64,000 bases of DNA, from assembly GCF_900230225.1 (NCBI RefSeq), contig NZ_OCNH01000006.1, positions 62,001 to 126,000 of the forward strand, in the 5' to 3' direction. Under the pieces are notes generated by a model. It searched no databases. It saw only the letters and a program-made list of their open reading frames with translations, and was not told where the DNA came from. Made by a program: the position numbers and the translations under genes. Of this stretch, positions 41,599 through 50,130 are shown piece after piece. Within the stretch, counting starts at the first letter, position 1. Every line of letters starts with the position of its first letter. This DNA is from Spirosoma fluviale. Its GTDB lineage: Bacteria; Bacteroidota; Bacteroidia; Cytophagales; Spirosomataceae.

Positions 41599-42864
41599 AT
41601 GAGATTACTCTTTCCCCTCCTTTTTTTATTAGTCTTTATTGGCTGCTCGCCCGCCCGGCGAATTAGCCATGAACTGCGAACCAGCCCGACTTATACCGAC
41701 CATTTTACAGGGGTAGCGCTGTATGACCCTGTTCAGAAGCGGGCGTTGATTCAGCACAACGCCGATAAGCTGTTTACGCCCGCGTCGAATACCAAATTAT
41801 TTAGTTTTTATGCGGGTCTGCTTTCTCTTCGGGATTCGTTGCCCACTCTTCGCTACATTGTCCGAAACGATTCGCTGATTTTCTGGGGAACGGGTAACCC
41901 ATTGCTCCTGCACCCGGATTTACCCGATACAACCGCCCTGGCGTTTCTGCGGAGTAGGCCGGAGCGGCTGTTTTTTTCACCCGAAAACTATACTGGGCCG
42001 CGTTTTGGGCCGGGTTGGGCGTGGGATGATTACAATGACGATTACTCGGCCGAACTGGCCCCGCTTCCGATTTACGGTAATGTCGTGCGCTTTTCTGCCG
42101 GAAAAATAAGTCCTGCCCGGTTCACAGATAGCACGTTTACTCGTCTGGATGCGTCAAATGGCATACGTCGGGCTGAGTTTGCGAACCAGTTTGTGCGACC
42201 GACTAATGATAAAAGTAAACGGCAGGATGTACCCTTTCGGTGGTCGGGGGAGTTAGCGGCTCAATTGCTGGCCGATACGCTCCACCGGGCGGTTGGCGTT
42301 GTGAACATGCCCGTAGTTGCGAACGCCCGGCTCCTGCGCGGCTCGTCGACCGATTCGCTCTACAAACGGATGCTCTACGTGAGCGATAATCAATTCGCCG
42401 AGCAGGTCCTGTTCATGGCCTCCGCCGAACACAGTACGGGGCCGCTTAGTCCGTTGGTTGAGTTACGTCAAACCGCCGACAGCCTGCATCTGTCACCAGT
42501 AATGGCAGGTTCAATCCGCTGGGTCGACGGCTCGGGGCTTTCGCGGTACAACCTGTTCACACCTAACGTGCTGATTGGTTTACTTGGTCGGATTTATGCT
42601 AAAGTACCCCAGCAGCGGTTATTTTCTCTATTGCCAGCCGCCGGACAATCGGGCACGTTGAGAAGCCTGAATATGCAGGGGAAGCCGTATGTATTTGCCA
42701 AATCCGGCTCCATGACCGGCGTTTACAACCTGAGCGGCTACGTGCTCACCAAACGAAGCAAGTTGCTGTACTTCAGTATCATGCACAACAACTTCACCCA
42801 AGCCGTGAGCGAAATGCGCCGTCGCACCGCCGAGTTACTCAAGGAGATTCACGAGCGGTATTAA
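41599..42864 (+). CDS. D-alanyl-D-alanine carboxypeptidase/endopeptidase, PBP4-type (S13)
   Basis: 421 residues from the ATG at 41599; the upstream open frame is repeat H read as protein and is rejected. The start is a lipoprotein signal, FPLLFLLVFIGC. Penicillin-binding motifs: SxxK as S63-N-T-K66 (FTPASNTKLF), SxN as S262-D-N264 (YVSDNQFAEQ) and KSG at K368 (FAKSGSMTG). Trims or cleaves peptidoglycan peptides in the periplasm. Somewhat shorter than E. coli DacB. Confidence 0.9.
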   Translation: MRLLFPLLFLLVFIGCSPARRISHELRTSPTYTDHFTGVALYDPVQKRALIQHNADKLFTPASNTKLFSFYAGLLSLRDSLPTLRYIVRNDSLIFWGTGNPLLLHPDLPDTTALAFLRSRPERLFFSPENYTGPRFGPGWAWDDYNDDYSAELAPLPIYGNVVRFSAGKISPARFTDSTFTRLDASNGIRRAEFANQFVRPTNDKSKRQDVPFRWSGELAAQLLADTLHRAVGVVNMPVVANARLLRGSSTDSLYKRMLYVSDNQFAEQVLFMASAEHSTGPLSPLVELRQTADSLHLSPVMAGSIRWVDGSGLSRYNLFTPNVLIGLLGRIYAKVPQQRLFSLLPAAGQSGTLRSLNMQGKPYVFAKSGSMTGVYNLSGYVLTKRSKLLYFSIMHNNFTQAVSEMRRRTAELLKEIHERY

Positions 42865-42963
42865 ACTGGTACTTAACGGGATAACGGATTGAACTGATTC
42901 GGTTTTAGTTTCTGCACATTCCCTATTTACATTAGTCAGCTAAGGGCGGTGATTAGTAGGGTT

Positions 42964-42988
42964 ATTCTCCGCACAATTTGCGGAGAAT
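42964..42988 (-). terminator. Hairpin terminator after the PEGA lipoprotein gene
   Basis: A perfect 10-bp stem ATTCTCCGCA / TGCGGAGAAT with a 5-nt loop, between convergent genes; no long T-tract in either direction. Confidence 0.6.
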
Positions 42989-42993
42989 AAATC

Positions 42994-43392
42994 CTAATTC
43001 GTCTCTTTCTTCTTCTCCAACTCAATCGAGTATGCTTTCTGGTCGTACTTCATCACCGCACCGGTAGCTACATCGACACCCCAACCCAGAATACCAAACA
43101 GGTTCAATACGCTGACGGCGTTAAACTCTTTGGTTAGGTCGAAGGTGCGCGGATGGTATCCATCAAGGTTCATCGTCACGGTTCGGGCCGCAATGCTGCG
43201 GGTTACGGGCACGTCGACGGGCGTACGACCAACGTCAAGGCCCTGAATCTGGACTTTAGCCCCCGACGGCTGACTTTCGAAGTGAATAGTGTCTTTTGTT
43301 CCAGTAAAGAGAGTAGCACAGCTTTGGAGACTAAGTAAACTGATTGCCGCTGTAACGACGAAAAGGTGTTTTGGCGTAGCCGTTTTGTTCAT
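42994..43392 (-). CDS. PEGA-domain lipoprotein
   Basis: 132 residues. Lipoprotein signal AISLLSLQSC, then a single PEGA domain (HFESQPSGAKVQIQGLDVGRTPVDVPVTR, VTMNLDGYHPRTFDL) and a short hydrophobic segment (LNLFGILGWGVDVATGAVM). The C-terminus is charged (ELEKKKETN). Likely envelope-located with an unknown partner. No operon neighbour. Confidence 0.85.
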   Translation of the reverse strand: MNKTATPKHLFVVTAAISLLSLQSCATLFTGTKDTIHFESQPSGAKVQIQGLDVGRTPVDVPVTRSIAARTVTMNLDGYHPRTFDLTKEFNAVSVLNLFGILGWGVDVATGAVMKYDQKAYSIELEKKKETN

Positions 43393-43458
43393 AACGTAAA
43401 AACAAGATTAGTTTTCACAAATAAACCAATCAAATATTTACATACAAACATGTTATAG

Positions 43459-44763
43459 TTATTTTTTTATGAGCAAATACACCGGGTAGCTTACCGCTAT
43501 AAAACCAAGTGCATACATGCTGCTCGAAAAATCGCCGATAACCACGCCAAACAGAAACGCCAGCGAGGCAATGAGCAGTGTCCAGGTTGAAAAGGGATAG
43601 CCCCACGCATGCACAGGCCGGTCAAGTTCCGGCTCGGTCTGGCGAAGTCGAATAAGAGCGGCAAAAGCCGATGCGTAACAGAGCACGAAAAAGAAAGTGG
43701 CAATGTCCGAGAGTTTGCTGTAGGTGTTGGTCAAAATCATCAGGATAGAAGCACCGGCTGTCAGCAGCGTAGCATTCAGCGGGGTACCACCCGAATTGAC
43801 CTGCGTCACGAAGCGGAAAAAGAGTCCGTCGCGGCCCATCGCGAAAATAACGCGGGGGTTAAACATGATCTGGGCGTTGATGATGCCCATAATGGAAATC
43901 ATCAGCAGGAAGGTAACGACCTGTGCACTGCCCGGCCCGAACAGCACCTGCACGGCATCGGCCGCCGGGAGTTTCGTTCCCGCCAGCGCCGAAACGGGTA
44001 ACACGTACAACAGTGCCAGATTTACCAGTACGTAAATACCGATGATCAGCAGCACCCCGCTGATCATGGACCGGGGGAGGTTTCGGCTTGGGTCAACGTC
44101 TTCTTCCGTAAAATAGGCCGCTGTATGCCATCCATCGTAGGTATAAAAAACGGCCTGTAAAGCTGCTAACACACCCAGCCAAACGCCCCCTTCGGCCAGG
44201 GGCCGGATGGTTTCGGCGGTGGCGGCAACTGGCTGGTCGGGTTTGACCACGAAGCAAACGACAACGAATACCAGCAGACCAACGCCCTTCAGCACGCTCA
44301 TGACTTCCTGCGCCCGGCTCGCCAGCCGTACGCCAATCGAGTGAAACGCCACAAAAGCGGCCAGAATGCCAATGGCGATAATCTTCTGATAATCAACCAT
44401 CGAAGGGGCCATGAGGCTGATGTATTCGCTCATAACGGCCGCTCCAAAGGCCATGGCCGACACGCTGCCGAGCCAGCTGCTAATGCCGATGATAAAGCCC
44501 GCGTAATTGCCGAACGCCCGCCGGGCATACACATACCAGCCCCCGGCTTTGGGCAGCATGGTGCCCAGTTCCATGACCGAGAGCGATCCCGCCAGCGCAT
44601 AGACGCCCACAATCAGCCAAACGGCGATGATCAGAACCGGATTGCCGATGTCCTGCGCAATCGGGCCGGGCTTCCGCAAAATGCCGGTGCCAATGGTGCC
44701 GCCAATGGTAACGGCCACGCCGAAACCGACGCCTAATAATTTTTTGAGTTGATTCTGGGCCAT
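43459..44763 (-). CDS. APC-superfamily amino acid permease
   Basis: 434 residues with about 12 helices. The first helix has GFGVAVTIGGTIGTGILRKPG, the APC substrate-binding GTIGTGI loop. FYTYDGWHTAAYFTEEDVDPSRNLPRSM is the conserved helix 6 region of LAT-like members. Substrate is probably an amino acid or peptide-derived compound, not specified by the sequence. Divergent from crcB. Confidence 0.9.
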   Translation of the reverse strand: MAQNQLKKLLGVGFGVAVTIGGTIGTGILRKPGPIAQDIGNPVLIIAVWLIVGVYALAGSLSVMELGTMLPKAGGWYVYARRAFGNYAGFIIGISSWLGSVSAMAFGAAVMSEYISLMAPSMVDYQKIIAIGILAAFVAFHSIGVRLASRAQEVMSVLKGVGLLVFVVVCFVVKPDQPVAATAETIRPLAEGGVWLGVLAALQAVFYTYDGWHTAAYFTEEDVDPSRNLPRSMISGVLLIIGIYVLVNLALLYVLPVSALAGTKLPAADAVQVLFGPGSAQVVTFLLMISIMGIINAQIMFNPRVIFAMGRDGLFFRFVTQVNSGGTPLNATLLTAGASILMILTNTYSKLSDIATFFFVLCYASAFAALIRLRQTEPELDRPVHAWGYPFSTWTLLIASLAFLFGVVIGDFSSSMYALGFIAVSYPVYLLIKK

Positions 44764-44876
44764 AGTCGGGCGGTGGGGGCAACGTTTTGGACTCGGGTAT
44801 TTTACAATGATAGCGAAAAAAATGGCCCATCGGCGATTCTAATGGCCGTTCTGCCGTTCGGCGTTGCCGTTTTTTG

Positions 44877-44884
44877 TATGTTTG
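44877..44884 (+). promoter_or_regulatory. -7 box upstream of crcB
   Basis: TATGTTTG matching TAnnTTTG. It would give a leader of about 110 nt that contains the hairpin at 44919-44992. Confidence 0.35.
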
Positions 44885-44918
44885 CCGTAGCTGGCAGTAC
44901 CGACCGTCGATACGTCGA

Positions 44919-44992
44919 ACCGTCCCGGTCGGGCGTAAATCGAACGATGCCTCTGCTCAATGCTAAACTGCACTTCACCCGACCGGGACGGT
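44919..44992. repeat. Inverted repeat in the crcB leader (family I)
   Basis: Perfect 15-bp GC-rich arms ACCGTCCCGGTCGGG / CCCGACCGGGACGGT with a 44-nt loop. The right arm ends 9 bp before the crcB start codon, over or next to the ribosome-binding region. It lacks the fluoride riboswitch consensus as I know it. Confidence 0.8.
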
Positions 44993-45001
44993 CGGCACTA
45001 C

Positions 45002-45394
45002 ATGAGATCTCTACTAACACATCCGTATGTACTGGTTTTTGTGGGCGGTGGGGCTGGTAGCCTGCTTCGGTACGCTACAGGCAAGCTCATGCCGACCACA
45101 TTCCTGGGTATATCTTTCCCAACAGCTACGCTGGTCGTTAACGTAATCGCCAGTTTTGTGCTGGGTTCGGTGATGGGTTGGGTTCTGAGTCGGACTACGG
45201 GCGAGGAGATGCGTTTGCTAATTGGCGTTGGCTTTTGTGGAGGGCTCAGCACTTTTTCCAGCTTTAGTAATGATACCGTCGCACTCCTGCAAAGTAATCG
45301 GCCGGGAGCTGCACTTGTTAATATTGGTCTTAATGTAACCCTGTGTTTACTGGCTTCGGTTGGCGGGCTATGGCTTGGACAAAAAACAGCATGA
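45002..45394 (+). CDS. crcB: Fluoride channel CrcB/FluC
   Basis: 130 residues from the ATG at 45002; the longer frame would be translated from repeat I. Four helices with the family motifs GGGAGSLLRYATGK, NVIASFVLGSVMGW and GVGFCGGLSTFSSFSND (pore and Na-binding region). Exports fluoride as a dual-topology dimer; a single gene is sufficient. Overlaps the peptidase gene by 4 bp. Confidence 0.94.
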   Translation: MRSLLTHPYVLVFVGGGAGSLLRYATGKLMPTTFLGISFPTATLVVNVIASFVLGSVMGWVLSRTTGEEMRLLIGVGFCGGLSTFSSFSNDTVALLQSNRPGAALVNIGLNVTLCLLASVGGLWLGQKTA

Positions 45395-46842
45395 AGCTAC
45401 CTGTCTTTCTCTCTTTATTTCTAATGACCTCAACTCACTTGCTCGCTCAGGAAGAAGCCCGTCGGTTACACGACACCCACGAAATATACAAAGAAAAAGC
45501 CTTCAGTCACCGGCGATTCAAACATGCCGAGATGGTGACCGTTTTGCAGGCAGTCGGGCAACCACTGTCGGTGAGTCAGGTGGGGGAGTCGCTGGAGAAA
45601 CGGGCGATCTATCAGGTGAAAGCTGGAACGGGCGCAACGAAGGTGCTGCTCTGGAGCCAGATGCACGGCGACGAGGCCACGGCCACGATGGCGCTGTTCG
45701 ACATTTTCAATTTCCTCCAGGCAAAAAACGATGGCTTCGACACTTTCCGGCAGACTATTCTGGACAAAACGAGCCTCTATTTTATTCCGATGCTCAATCC
45801 CGATGGGGCCGAGCGTTTCCAGCGCCGAACAGCCACGGACATTGACATGAACCGGGATGCGCTGCGGCTGCAAACGCCGGAAGGAGCCTTGTTGAAACAG
45901 ATGCAACAGACCCTCAGGCCACTTGTCGGCTTTAACCTGCACGACCAGAATCCTCGCTACAGTGTGGGTAAAACCGGCAAACAGGCGGTGGTGTCGTTTC
46001 TGGCTACGGCCTACGACGAAGACCGCAACATTAACGACGTACGTCAGCGATCCATGCAGCTTATTACGGGTATGAACCGCGTGTTGCAGCAGTTTATACC
46101 GGGGCAGGTGGCGCGTTACGACGATGAATTTGAGCCCAGAGCCTTCGGTGATAACATCCAGAAATGGGGAACAACGCTGATTCTGATCGAGTCGGGGGGC
46201 TTCAAAGGCGACTCCGAAAAGATGACTATTCGTCGGCTCAACTTCGTAGCGATCCTATCCGCGCTAAAGTCCATTGCCGATGGGTCGTACCGGCAGGAGG
46301 GTGTTGCCGAGTATCAGGCCATTCCCGAAAACGGTCGTGCCCTGTTCGATGTACTCATTCGCAACGCCACGGTTGTGCGCGAAGGCCGACCGGTGATGGT
46401 CGATGTAGGCATCAACTACAGTGAGGTCAACGATAAGGAAGCTAGAACGTTTCAGTATAAAAGCAGCATCGACGACATAGGCGATCTGTCGACCTTTTAT
46501 GGGCTGGACGAAATCGACGCCACCGGCCTGACCCTCGTTCCCGCGAAAACCTATGTTGATGTGCTCAACTCCGTTGCCGATCTGGACAAACTCGATTTGC
46601 CCGCCCTCCGGCGCGATGGAATTGTTTTGTTCAGAATAAAGCAGGCCGACAAAGAAAGTCAGCCGAAGCAATTGGTGCATCTTTTATATGAGGGTGACGC
46701 TCCGGCGCAACCGCTTCAACTGGAGCAAATTCCAACTTTTCTACTGATGAAGGGGAAGGAGATCAAATACACCTTCGTCAACGGATTCTGGCAGGAGAAG
46801 GGAGAGGGTATCAACAGTCCGCAAAATGGCGTAATTGAGTAA
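45391..46842 (+). CDS. Exported M14-family zinc carboxypeptidase
   Basis: 483 residues from the ATG at 45391 that overlaps the crcB stop; this start gives a signal peptide (LPVFLSLFLMTSTHLLAQ). Zinc ligands H92 and E95 (WSQMHGDEATATM) and H184 (FNLHDQNPRYSVG), catalytic E267 (LILIESGGF). The roughly 200 residues after the peptidase fold form a separate domain. It probably removes C-terminal residues from peptides in the periplasm. Its coupling to a fluoride channel is likely positional only. Confidence 0.87.
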   Translation: MKLPVFLSLFLMTSTHLLAQEEARRLHDTHEIYKEKAFSHRRFKHAEMVTVLQAVGQPLSVSQVGESLEKRAIYQVKAGTGATKVLLWSQMHGDEATATMALFDIFNFLQAKNDGFDTFRQTILDKTSLYFIPMLNPDGAERFQRRTATDIDMNRDALRLQTPEGALLKQMQQTLRPLVGFNLHDQNPRYSVGKTGKQAVVSFLATAYDEDRNINDVRQRSMQLITGMNRVLQQFIPGQVARYDDEFEPRAFGDNIQKWGTTLILIESGGFKGDSEKMTIRRLNFVAILSALKSIADGSYRQEGVAEYQAIPENGRALFDVLIRNATVVREGRPVMVDVGINYSEVNDKEARTFQYKSSIDDIGDLSTFYGLDEIDATGLTLVPAKTYVDVLNSVADLDKLDLPALRRDGIVLFRIKQADKESQPKQLVHLLYEGDAPAQPLQLEQIPTFLLMKGKEIKYTFVNGFWQEKGEGINSPQNGVIE

Positions 46843-46891
46843 GGCTGATGGCTGACATCATATATAACCTTAGCATAATCGTGTCGTAATA

Positions 46892-46919
46892 TTGATGTAA
46901 CACAGGGCGTTTACCTTTA
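46892..46919 (+). promoter_or_regulatory. Promoter of candidate small RNA
   Basis: TTG (46892-46894), 17-bp spacer, TACCTTTA (46912-46919; one base off TAnnTTTG). The surrounding ATATTGATGTAA resembles ATATTGAGGTAA at the receptor promoter near 51694, which has the same spacer length. Confidence 0.45.
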
Positions 46920-46925
46920 CTGCAT

Positions 46926-47005
46926 AGATCGTCGCCGGAAGGCGGCAAGTAAAATTCTTATATTGGTGTCGCCAGAAAGGCCAGCGCATTGCGCTGGCTT
47001 TTTTC
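46926..47005 (+). ncRNA. Candidate small RNA of about 80 nt
   Basis: In a 344-bp gene-free stretch. Downstream of a promoter-like pair comes a short hairpin CGCC-GGAA-GGCG, then an unpaired AT-rich tract with TTATATTGGTGTCGC. A terminator follows (GCCAGCGC-ATT-GCGCTGGC, then six T). It has no ORF. The unpaired motif recurs before another terminator at 56403-56453. Promoter, compact structure and own terminator together suggest a transcribed RNA; expression is not shown. Confidence 0.5.
46980..47005 (+). terminator. Intrinsic terminator of the candidate small RNA
   Basis: Eight-bp GC-rich stem with a 3-nt loop followed by TTTTTT. Confidence 0.88.
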
Positions 47006-47186
47006 TTTGGTGGTCAATAGTACAGGCAAGCGTCAAATAAGTATTGAGATTAAGTTCCATATGAATAATAGATTAATTATTGGCCCTTTAGAATATAATT
47101 ATTGTTCTTAATAATATATTTACTGGCAACTGAAAGTATATACAATCAGCATACTTAATAACCGTACACGTACTTCTCCAATTCAA

Positions 47187-48410
47187 ATGAAAACTAACTA
47201 TTTAATTCCTGAAAACGAGTTTCAGCGGCTTGTTGATCTAGCAGACCTGGACCTGGATTATTCCGGGCTTCAGGACAAATTTAAAGACCTTACCCGGCTG
47301 GCGGCCAAAGTTACCGGAACGGAAATCTCGCTGATCAACCTTATTGACTCCTATACCCAGTGGACTATTACCAATCATGGGCTAGACCTGGATTCTATGC
47401 CCCGTGAGAACTCTGTCTGTCAGTATACTATTCTGGAGCCTGACAGTTTTGAAGTCAAAGATTTACAACTCGACAGCCGTTTTTCGAGCCAATCCTATGT
47501 AGCCGACGACCCTCGTTTGCGGTATTATTTTGGTATTCCCTTAAAGTCGAGCAATGGCCGCCACCTTGGCGCACTTTGCGTACTCGACACAAGTACCAAG
47601 GAGCTTGATCCCGAAAAAATTGAACTCCTGCGAATTATAGCCGCTGAAGTAGTTAGCCGATTGAATACCGTTCGGGAAATACAGTATTTAAAACGGCAGG
47701 CATCGGAACTCAACGAATCCCGAAAACGGGCAGCGCACGACATCCGGGGGCCTTTGGGAGGTATCATCAGCATGGCCCAGCTGGTTACTGCCGGTGGGGA
47801 CAGTTTTAAGCTCAAAGAGATATTGGATTTTATTCAGCTCATTCAGATGAGTAGTAAATCACTGCTCGAACTGGCCGATGAGATCCTGGTAAACGACGAC
47901 AAATGGAAGCACGAAAACGAGAGCACCTATCAAAAAGAGATTTTCCACCAGGTCAAGTTAAAGGAGAACCTGGAAAAGCTGTATGCTCCTCAGGCACTCG
48001 CCAAGGGAATTCGTTTTTCGGTTTCGACGGATGCAACCACGGAACTGATTCCGTTTTCCCGTAATAAGATCGCTCAGATTGTAGGGAATCTGATCTCCAA
48101 TGCCATTAAGTTTACGCAGGAGGAAGGTTTGGTACTGGTTAATACCAAGTTGACAATGGAGGGATCACACAACATTCTCAACCTTACCGTTCAGGATTCT
48201 GGTACCGGTATGACGAGCGAAAAGATTGCGACTTTACTAAACGGGCAAAATCATTCGAGTAACGGAACGGCCGGAGAGTCGGGCTATGGTTTTGGACTTC
48301 CTTTGGTCAAACATCTGGTCGATACGCTGAATGGCCAGATTTCGGTGACATCTACCCCCGGCGTTGGCACCTGTTTTGAGGTAAGCTTAATACAACAGAA
48401 AACGAATTGA
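47187..48410 (+). CDS. GAF-domain sensor histidine kinase
   Basis: 407 residues, soluble, no membrane segment. GAF domain about 25-165 (SLINLIDSYTQWTITNHGLDLDSMPRE, FYFGIPLKSSNGRHLGALCVLD-like core). The dimerisation helix carries the phospho-accepting H184 in AAHDIRGPLGGI. The ATPase has the N box QIVGNLISNAIKFTQ, G1 DSGTGMTSEKI and G2 GYGFGLPLVKHLVDTLNG. The H box departs from HExxxP (HDIRGP), as in other Bacteroidota GAF kinases. No response regulator adjoins, so it is an orphan kinase. Confidence 0.9.
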   Translation: MKTNYLIPENEFQRLVDLADLDLDYSGLQDKFKDLTRLAAKVTGTEISLINLIDSYTQWTITNHGLDLDSMPRENSVCQYTILEPDSFEVKDLQLDSRFSSQSYVADDPRLRYYFGIPLKSSNGRHLGALCVLDTSTKELDPEKIELLRIIAAEVVSRLNTVREIQYLKRQASELNESRKRAAHDIRGPLGGIISMAQLVTAGGDSFKLKEILDFIQLIQMSSKSLLELADEILVNDDKWKHENESTYQKEIFHQVKLKENLEKLYAPQALAKGIRFSVSTDATTELIPFSRNKIAQIVGNLISNAIKFTQEEGLVLVNTKLTMEGSHNILNLTVQDSGTGMTSEKIATLLNGQNHSSNGTAGESGYGFGLPLVKHLVDTLNGQISVTSTPGVGTCFEVSLIQQKTN

Positions 48411-48485
48411 TATAGTATTGTAGTCTACTGTATGCCGTAACCGCCATAGGAATGAAAATAGAAAATGGTCTTACGAAGTAGCATC

Positions 48486-48698
48486 TTACATCTTTGCTAT
48501 CGGGCGGCTGGTAGCCTCCTCAATCAACGATAACACGTCTTCATATTCCGTCAGCGACTCTAGCGGTTTGGTGTGGCCAGTGATAAATAGCCTGCAGTAC
48601 GTACTCGCCGTACGAGTTACTGTATCGATACTATTTACATTGACTAGACAGGGCATCTGGTCATCGGCACTGATCACTTGAATAAAAACGGGATTCAT
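48486..48698 (-). CDS. Small hypothetical protein
   Basis: 70 residues, not confidently recognised. The pattern FIQVISADDQMPCLVNVNSIDTV, then LFITGHTKPLESLTEYEDVLSLIEEA, is a strand-loop-strand plus C-terminal helix. It recalls the short FlbD/YlzI-type proteins in which a residue list is probed for correct values, but the similarity is weak. Codon use resembles the neighbours and the downstream end is clean. Stands alone. Confidence 0.55.
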   Translation of the reverse strand: MNPVFIQVISADDQMPCLVNVNSIDTVTRTASTYCRLFITGHTKPLESLTEYEDVLSLIEEATSRPIAKM

Positions 48699-48813
48699 AC
48701 TTGAGGGGGATTAAGATACTCCCAACATTACAAAAAAATCGGATTGGCAACTGATCTTCATGTCAACTTTACTTCCTAATTTAGATAATACAGATCTTTC
48801 TTCTTGCGCCCTT

Positions 48814-48943
48814 GTGGCTGTTGCGAAAGTCTGGAAGGATGCCGGAGAGCCAAGCTTACCCGTCAAATACCTGCCATAAGATGGCCGAAAAGTCCGGATC
48901 AACGGAGCTTAGAAAGTGGCCTATCGACTTTTGCAACAGCCAC
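48814..48943. mobile_element. MITE-like element with 18-bp terminal inverted repeats
   Basis: 130 bp bounded by GTGGCTGTTGCGAAAGTC (48814-48831) and its reverse complement with one mismatch (48926-48943). No coding capacity; the interior is not palindromic, which separates it from the hairpin repeats elsewhere. The ends resemble insertion-sequence termini of the GGCTGTTGCAAAAG type as I remember them. Target duplications are not obvious. It lies in a 332-bp gene-free gap and may be the fused ends of a deleted IS. Confidence 0.6.
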
Positions 48944-48966
48944 CCTAGTTATAAAACTGCCCTTTT

Positions 48967-49016
48967 AAACGTACAACTCCTAACTACTTCAACTAGTAAT
49001 CAGGAGTTGTACGTTT
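48967..49016 (-). terminator. Hairpin downstream of the plug-like lipoprotein gene
   Basis: Perfect 15-bp arms AAACGTACAACTCCT / AGGAGTTGTACGTTT with a 20-nt loop, 15 bp past the stop codon at 49031. The T-tract is short. Confidence 0.6.
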
Positions 49017-49030
49017 ACGTAATAAACGTT

Positions 49031-49345
49031 CTATTTGGCCCTCTTCGTGGTCACAAAAATCACTCCGTTCTTAGCTTTTGGGCCATATGTGCTGACCAGG
49101 TCGTTGGTGGCCGATGGCTTCAAGACGTTGATACTTTCAATATCATTCGGCCCAATTTTAGCTTGCTTAAAATCCTTCACCTCTACGTTGTTGACAAAAA
49201 AGAGGGGACGCGAATCCTCACCTTGTTTGTTGACTAAGGCAGCAGTGGGTGCCGCGGGTATAACCAGGTTGGTTTTACTACACGCACTCCCTAAAAAGCT
49301 AGAACCTATTACTAAAGTCAGTCCGGTTAGTTGTCTATAATTCAT
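49031..49345 (-). CDS. Stand-alone TonB-receptor plug-like lipoprotein
   Basis: 104 residues from the ATG at 49345, which gives a lipoprotein signal (LTLVIGSSFLGSAC). The mature part, PLFFVNNVEVKDFKQAKIGPND followed by IESINVLKPSATNDLVSTYG and NGVIFVTTK, is the core of a TonB-dependent receptor plug domain (IDG...L..L.P.DI.SI.VLK...A...YG..A.NGVI.ITTK). It has no barrel. Such short plug proteins occur in Bacteroidota; function unknown. It is 69 bp downstream of another lipoprotein gene on the same strand. Confidence 0.75.
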   Translation of the reverse strand: MNYRQLTGLTLVIGSSFLGSACSKTNLVIPAAPTAALVNKQGEDSRPLFFVNNVEVKDFKQAKIGPNDIESINVLKPSATNDLVSTYGPKAKNGVIFVTTKRAK

Positions 49346-49413
49346 AGCTTTATTTGTTAAGATTATCTGTTTAGTTGTTGGCAAATACATGAATAATCCA
49401 GGTAGTAACAAAC

Positions 49414-50130
49414 CTATAAGCGACTAGTCACACCCGTTTTGCCACCTCGTCCGCAAACGGCGTCAGTACCCGCTACGTAAAGTCGTTGCTGACTATCTAA
49501 GAATAGACTGTTGAGTTGATGAAGTTGAGGCAGATCAATCCTACGCCCATCCGAAGTAATCACGCCAGGCGTTTCAAATGGACCACTGGTAGCTGAAGGA
49601 CCATCTAAAAAGACTTGGTTAATCCTGTATGTAGTTCCCGTAGATGCAGTCACAGGATTAATCAATAGTCGCTTATCGATTGTTTGACCTGATCGAGGTT
49701 CATCAAGCAAAGGATTCCGCTTTGTGTATGGCTGCCAGGTTATCCCATCGTCCAGACTATAATTATTAGCGTGAACCAGCACTTGCTGATAGGTATTTCC
49801 GTTGGATTGATTGTTTAGGCCGGTCATCGTAAACAAGGTATCTTGATTCTGAACGATGCCAAATATGCCAATGGACTGTTGGGGGAGCACCTCTTGCCAG
49901 TGCTGACCTTGGTCGGTCGATCGGAACACGGCGAAACCCGTGGTGACTAGTACTGTCTTGTCCCGGTCGCCCCACACCCCTTTAATTTCTTTGTCCACGG
50001 GAGCTGTGAGCGTGTACCAGTCTGGGTATTCGGCTAGCACGGTGTCTGGTTCAGGATCGACGATATCAGATGGAGCCTTTTTACAAGACAAGGTTAATAG
50101 CAGTAGGCTACAGTAAAGCAAAGTTTTCAT
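49414..50130 (-). CDS. Lipoprotein with sialidase-like (BNR) repeats
   Basis: 238 residues from the ATG at 50130, giving the lipoprotein signal TLLYCSLLLLTLSC. Repeated FRSTDQGQHWQEV and YSLDDGITWQPY segments are Asp-box/BNR repeats of a beta-propeller. The chain is short for a full propeller and ends in GRGGKTGVTSRL, so it may be a truncated form, although no frameshifted remainder is visible downstream. Function unknown. Confidence 0.7.
   Translation of the reverse strand: MKTLLYCSLLLLTLSCKKAPSDIVDPEPDTVLAEYPDWYTLTAPVDKEIKGVWGDRDKTVLVTTGFAVFRSTDQGQHWQEVLPQQSIGIFGIVQNQDTLFTMTGLNNQSNGNTYQQVLVHANNYSLDDGITWQPYTKRNPLLDEPRSGQTIDKRLLINPVTASTGTTYRINQVFLDGPSATSGPFETPGVITSDGRRIDLPQLHQLNSLFLDSQQRLYVAGTDAVCGRGGKTGVTSRL

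Noticed and set aside
44885-45001. Fluoride riboswitch upstream of crcB
   Set aside because: The stem-loop present does not show the short pseudoknotted GGCGAUGG...-type consensus that I know for this riboswitch; it is a long GC-rich inverted repeat.
44960-45001. N-terminal extension of CrcB
   Set aside because: The 14 residues come from the right arm of repeat I, and family members start at the next Met.
48711-48902. 63-residue ORF on the minus strand
   Set aside because: It lies mostly inside the MITE-like element and has no recognisable similarity or start context.
49414-50130. Pseudogene of a larger sialidase-like protein
   Set aside because: Although short, the frame is intact from signal peptide to stop and no continuation is visible in other frames downstream.
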